From NCBI RefSeq assembly GCF_013401555.1, contig NZ_CP058552.1:3844001-3908000 (forward strand): a DNA stretch of 64,000 nt. Reading direction: 5' to 3'. Below, in pieces: positions 61,779 to 64,000 of the stretch (its first letter is position 1; each line of letters starts with the position of its first letter). Both the position numbers and the translations under genes were made by a program. The stretch comes from Paenibacillus sp. E222. Its GTDB lineage: Bacteria; Bacillota; Bacilli; Paenibacillales; Paenibacillaceae. The notes under the pieces are model-generated. The model was given only the letters and a program-made list of their open reading frames with translations. It had not been told where the DNA came from and did not search any database.

Positions 61779-62980
61779 AAGTACTCGTAATTAATGCGGG
61801 GAGTTCCTCGCTCAAATATCAATTGTATAACATGACGGATGAATCCGTATTGGCAAAAGGTCTGGTAGAGCGGATCGGGATGGATTCTTCCATTCTGACT
61901 CATAAACCAACGGGCCGTGAGGATGTTACGGAAGTTAGCGAAATTCTTGAACATACTACAGCGATTCGTAAAGTTATTGACATCCTGACAGACAAAGAAA
62001 ACGGTGTGCTTGGTTCTGTTGATGAAATTCAGGCTGTTGGACATCGTGTAGTGCATGGTGGTGAAGCATTTAAGGAATCGGCGTTGGTTGATGATGCTTC
62101 CAAAGCAGAAATTCGCCGTCTGTTCGATCTGGCTCCACTGCATAACCCTGCAGCAATGATGGGTATTCGTGCGGCTGAATCCAACATGCCAGGCGTACCA
62201 CAGGTAATGGTCTTTGATACGGCTTTCCATCAAACGATGCCGGAAAAAGCATATCTGTATGCCATTCCACGTGTGCTTTACAAAAAGTATAAAGTGCGTC
62301 GTTATGGAGCACATGGTACTTCCCATGATTACGTAAGCAAGGCAGCAGCTGAATATCTCGATCGTCCATTGGAAGATCTGAAGATCATCACATGCCACGT
62401 TGGTAATGGTGGTAGCGTAACGGCTGTACAAGGCGGCGTATCCGTGGACACGTCCATGGGCATGACTCCACTCGAAGGATTGATGATGGGAACACGTAGT
62501 GGTGACCTAGATCCGGCCATTGTACCTTATGTCATGAACAAGGAAGAACTGAGCGTGAGCGAAGTAAACTCCATGTTGAACAAACATAGTGGACTTCTTG
62601 CAATCTCCGGCATCAGCAGCGACATGCGTGAAATCACGGAAGGTATGGAGGCTGGCGATGCTAACTCCACGCTTGCATTCGAGATGTACGAATACCGTCT
62701 GCGTAAATACATCGGTTCTTATGCAGCAGCAATGAACGGTGTAGACGTGATCGTATTTACGGCTGGTGTAGGTGAAAACTCTGTTGTTCTTCGCCAAAAA
62801 GTATGTGAGCAACTCACGTATCTGGGTGTTGAACTGGATGAAGCGCTGAATGCAATTCGCTCTGGAGAACCACGCCGCATCACAACAGCCAATTCCAAAG
62901 TGGACGTTCTCGTAGTTCCCACGAACGAAGAATTGGTGATTGCAAGAGATACACACCGAATCGTATTGAATTCTCTGTAA
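61775..62980 (+). CDS. ackA: Acetate kinase
   Basis: AckA converts acetyl phosphate and ADP to acetate and ATP in overflow metabolism. The 401-aa protein has VINAGSSSLKYQLYN, AVGHRVVHGG, VFDTAFHQTMPE, HVGNGGSVTAVQ and TSMGMTPLEGLMMGTRSGD. The GTG start is in the overlap with the dehydrogenase. A hairpin lies downstream, before asnS. Confidence 0.97.
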   Translation: MKVLVINAGSSSLKYQLYNMTDESVLAKGLVERIGMDSSILTHKPTGREDVTEVSEILEHTTAIRKVIDILTDKENGVLGSVDEIQAVGHRVVHGGEAFKESALVDDASKAEIRRLFDLAPLHNPAAMMGIRAAESNMPGVPQVMVFDTAFHQTMPEKAYLYAIPRVLYKKYKVRRYGAHGTSHDYVSKAAAEYLDRPLEDLKIITCHVGNGGSVTAVQGGVSVDTSMGMTPLEGLMMGTRSGDLDPAIVPYVMNKEELSVSEVNSMLNKHSGLLAISGISSDMREITEGMEAGDANSTLAFEMYEYRLRKYIGSYAAAMNGVDVIVFTAGVGENSVVLRQKVCEQLTYLGVELDEALNAIRSGEPRRITTANSKVDVLVVPTNEELVIARDTHRIVLNSL

Positions 62981-63015
62981 TCTAATTGTAAAGTGAATAT
63001 AGCATGACAAGGAAG

Positions 63016-63052
63016 TGCAGGGGACAGGCATATAGCCTGCCCGCTGCATTTT
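63016..63052 (+). terminator. Hairpin, probable terminator, between ackA and asnS
   Basis: TGCAG and CAGGC pair with GCCTG and CTGCA around ATATA. TTTTC follows; the T tract is short. Confidence 0.5.
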
Positions 63053-63083
63053 CAAATTCAGGATTCCAAGGAGAGATATATGC

Positions 63084-64000
63084 ATGAGTACGGATTGCGT
63101 AATTCGTAATGTGAGTGAGCATGTGGGCGAGACTGTTAAGATCGGCGCCTGGATTAACAACAAACGTTCCAGCGGCAAAATTCAATTTTTGCAACTGCGT
63201 GATGGAACCGGATATATTCAAGGGGTAGTCGTTAAAAGTGAAGTCAGCGAAGATATCTGGAATGCTGCGAAGAGCTTGACTCAAGAAAGTTCATTGTATG
63301 TAACGGGAATTATCCGTGAAGAACCACGTAGTGCATCCGGTTATGAGATGACGGTTACTGGCGTGGACATTATTCATCTTACTGAAAACTATCCAATTAC
63401 TCCGAAAGAGCATGGGGTAGACTTCCTGATGGATCATCGCCATCTGTGGCTGCGTTCGACAAAACAACGTGCGATTATGGTTATTCGTGCGGAGATCATC
63501 CGCGCTGTTCAGCAGTTCTTTGATGGTAACGGATTCACACAGGTTGATCCTCCGATTCTTACACCTTCATCTGCGGAAGGAACAACGAACTTGTTCCATA
63601 TCAAATACTTTGATGAAGATGCCTATCTGACACAAAGTGGACAGTTGTATATGGAAGCTGCAGCAATGGCGCTGGGCAAAGTGTACTCCTTCGGTCCTAC
63701 GTTCCGTGCCGAAAAATCCAAAACACGTCGTCACCTGATCGAGTTCTGGATGATTGAGCCGGAAATGGCGTTTGTGGATCACGAGGAAAGCCTGCGAGTG
63801 CAAGAGAAGTTTATTGCTCACGTGGTTCAAACGGTTCTGAAAAACTGCCGTGCTGAACTGGAGTCCATCGGACGTGATGTGTCCAAGCTTGAAAAAATTG
63901 TAGCTCCATTCCCGCGCATTACGTATGATGAAGCCATTGAATTCCTGAATGGACAAGGCTTCGATATTCCTTGGGGAGAAGACTTTGGTGCTCCACACGA
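63084..64000 (+). CDS. asnS: Asparagine-tRNA ligase, N-terminal part
   Basis: AsnRS charges tRNA-Asn. The window ends after 305 codons, so the C-terminal part of the catalytic domain is missing. Seen are the OB-fold anticodon-binding domain ([20 protein letters not shown]) and class II motif 1 ([19 protein letters not shown]). Motif 2 ([19 protein letters not shown]) is also visible. The product follows B. subtilis AsnS closely, including YPITPKEHG and [21 protein letters not shown] lies 9-10 nt before the ATG. The dinG-to-asnS order is kept, with rex, mtaD, the protease pair and ackA inserted. Confidence 0.97.
   Translation, partial: MSTDCVIRNVSEHVGETVKIGAWINNKRSSGKIQFLQLRDGTGYIQGVVVKSEVSEDIWNAAKSLTQESSLYVTGIIREEPRSASGYEMTVTGVDIIHLTENYPITPKEHGVDFLMDHRHLWLRSTKQRAIMVIRAEIIRAVQQFFDGNGFTQVDPPILTPSSAEGTTNLFHIKYFDEDAYLTQSGQLYMEAAAMALGKVYSFGPTFRAEKSKTRRHLIEFWMIEPEMAFVDHEESLRVQEKFIAHVVQTVLKNCRAELESIGRDVSKLEKIVAPFPRITYDEAIEFLNGQGFDIPWGEDFGAPH

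Noticed and set aside
61451..62431. 326-codon reverse frame across the dehydrogenase and ackA
   Set aside because: Antisense to two well-defined genes, with implausible composition (many Cys, His and Phe).
1..64000. CRISPR arrays, tRNA or rRNA genes, prophage or transposase genes
   Set aside because: No regularly spaced identical repeats, no cloverleaf-like or rRNA-like sequence and no integrase or transposase motifs were noticed on reading both strands.

Overview
The window is a chromosomal stretch of a Gram-positive, endospore-forming bacterium, most likely a Paenibacillus. It carries spoIVA, a spoVIF-like gene, ypjB and a yphF-like lipoprotein gene. Its gene order follows the Bacillus subtilis ypfD-der-gpsA-spoIVA-hbs-mtrB-hepS-menG-hepT-ndk-cheR-aro-trp-hisC-tyrA-qcr-ypj-dapB-mgsA-bsh-cca-birA-pan-dinG-asnS segment almost block by block. 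The genus call is inference from protein flavour, start codons and locus content. Nearly all genes lie on the + strand, and no rRNA, tRNA, CRISPR array, phage or insertion sequence with a transposase was seen.

Layout. 1-6.7 kb: end of an S1-like protein, der, plsY, gpsA, a spoVIF-like gene, a yphE-like small membrane protein, a nucleotidyltransferase-fold protein, a [2Fe-2S] protein, a yphF-like lipoprotein and a reverse-strand tautomerase-like gene. 7-13 kb: spoIVA, then a three-gene sugar-type ABC transporter that is absent from this place in B. subtilis, then hbs. 13-20 kb: mtrB (TRAP), hepS-menG-ubiA-like-ubiX, hepT, ndk and cheR. 20.4-32.3 kb: the aromatic supraoperon aroC-aroB-aroH-trpEDCFBA-hisC-tyrA. 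32.4-37 kb: a candidate small RNA on the reverse strand, a sigma/anti-sigma pair, a histidine phosphatase, an unknown 372-aa protein with a coupled 31-codon ORF, a gamma-carbonic-anhydrase-like protein and an IDEAL-domain protein. 37-43.6 kb: ypiF, qcrABC, ypjA, ypjB, ypjC, ypjD and a TPR gene. 43.7-49.5 kb: dapB, mgsA, bshB1, bshA, cca, birA. 49.5-64 kb: a structured leader then panBCD, a TPR gene, dinG, rex, mtaD, ypmB, an FtsH-like AAA+ protease with a coupled membrane partner, a 3-hydroxyacyl-CoA dehydrogenase, ackA and the start of asnS.

How the parts work together. Chorismate made by AroB and AroC feeds AroH/HisC/TyrA and the trp genes. MtrB is encoded about 10 kb upstream of its probable RNA target: a run of twelve NAG triplets (eleven GAG or UAG) that begins about five bases after the predicted trp transcription start. 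HepS/HepT, MenG and the UbiA/UbiX pair make and prenylate the quinone used by the QcrABC menaquinol:cytochrome c reductase. BshA and BshB1 make bacillithiol. Rex, Qcr and AckA cover redox and overflow metabolism.

Most unusual signals: (1) a compact reverse-strand transcription unit after tyrA, with a consensus promoter, a CU-rich loop and a strong terminator; (2) the TRAP site separated by about 320 nt from the only strong terminator, followed by a 189-nt hairpin element abutting trpE; (3) a 203-bp element with 13-bp terminal inverted repeats between dapB and mgsA; (4) a 10-bp inverted repeat on the aroC promoter; (5) a CRP/FNR-like palindrome just after the transporter promoter; (6) a short-loop FtsH paralogue coupled to a membrane-anchored partner; and (7) a structured, terminator-ended leader before panB. 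All calls come from reading the sequence, with no database search.
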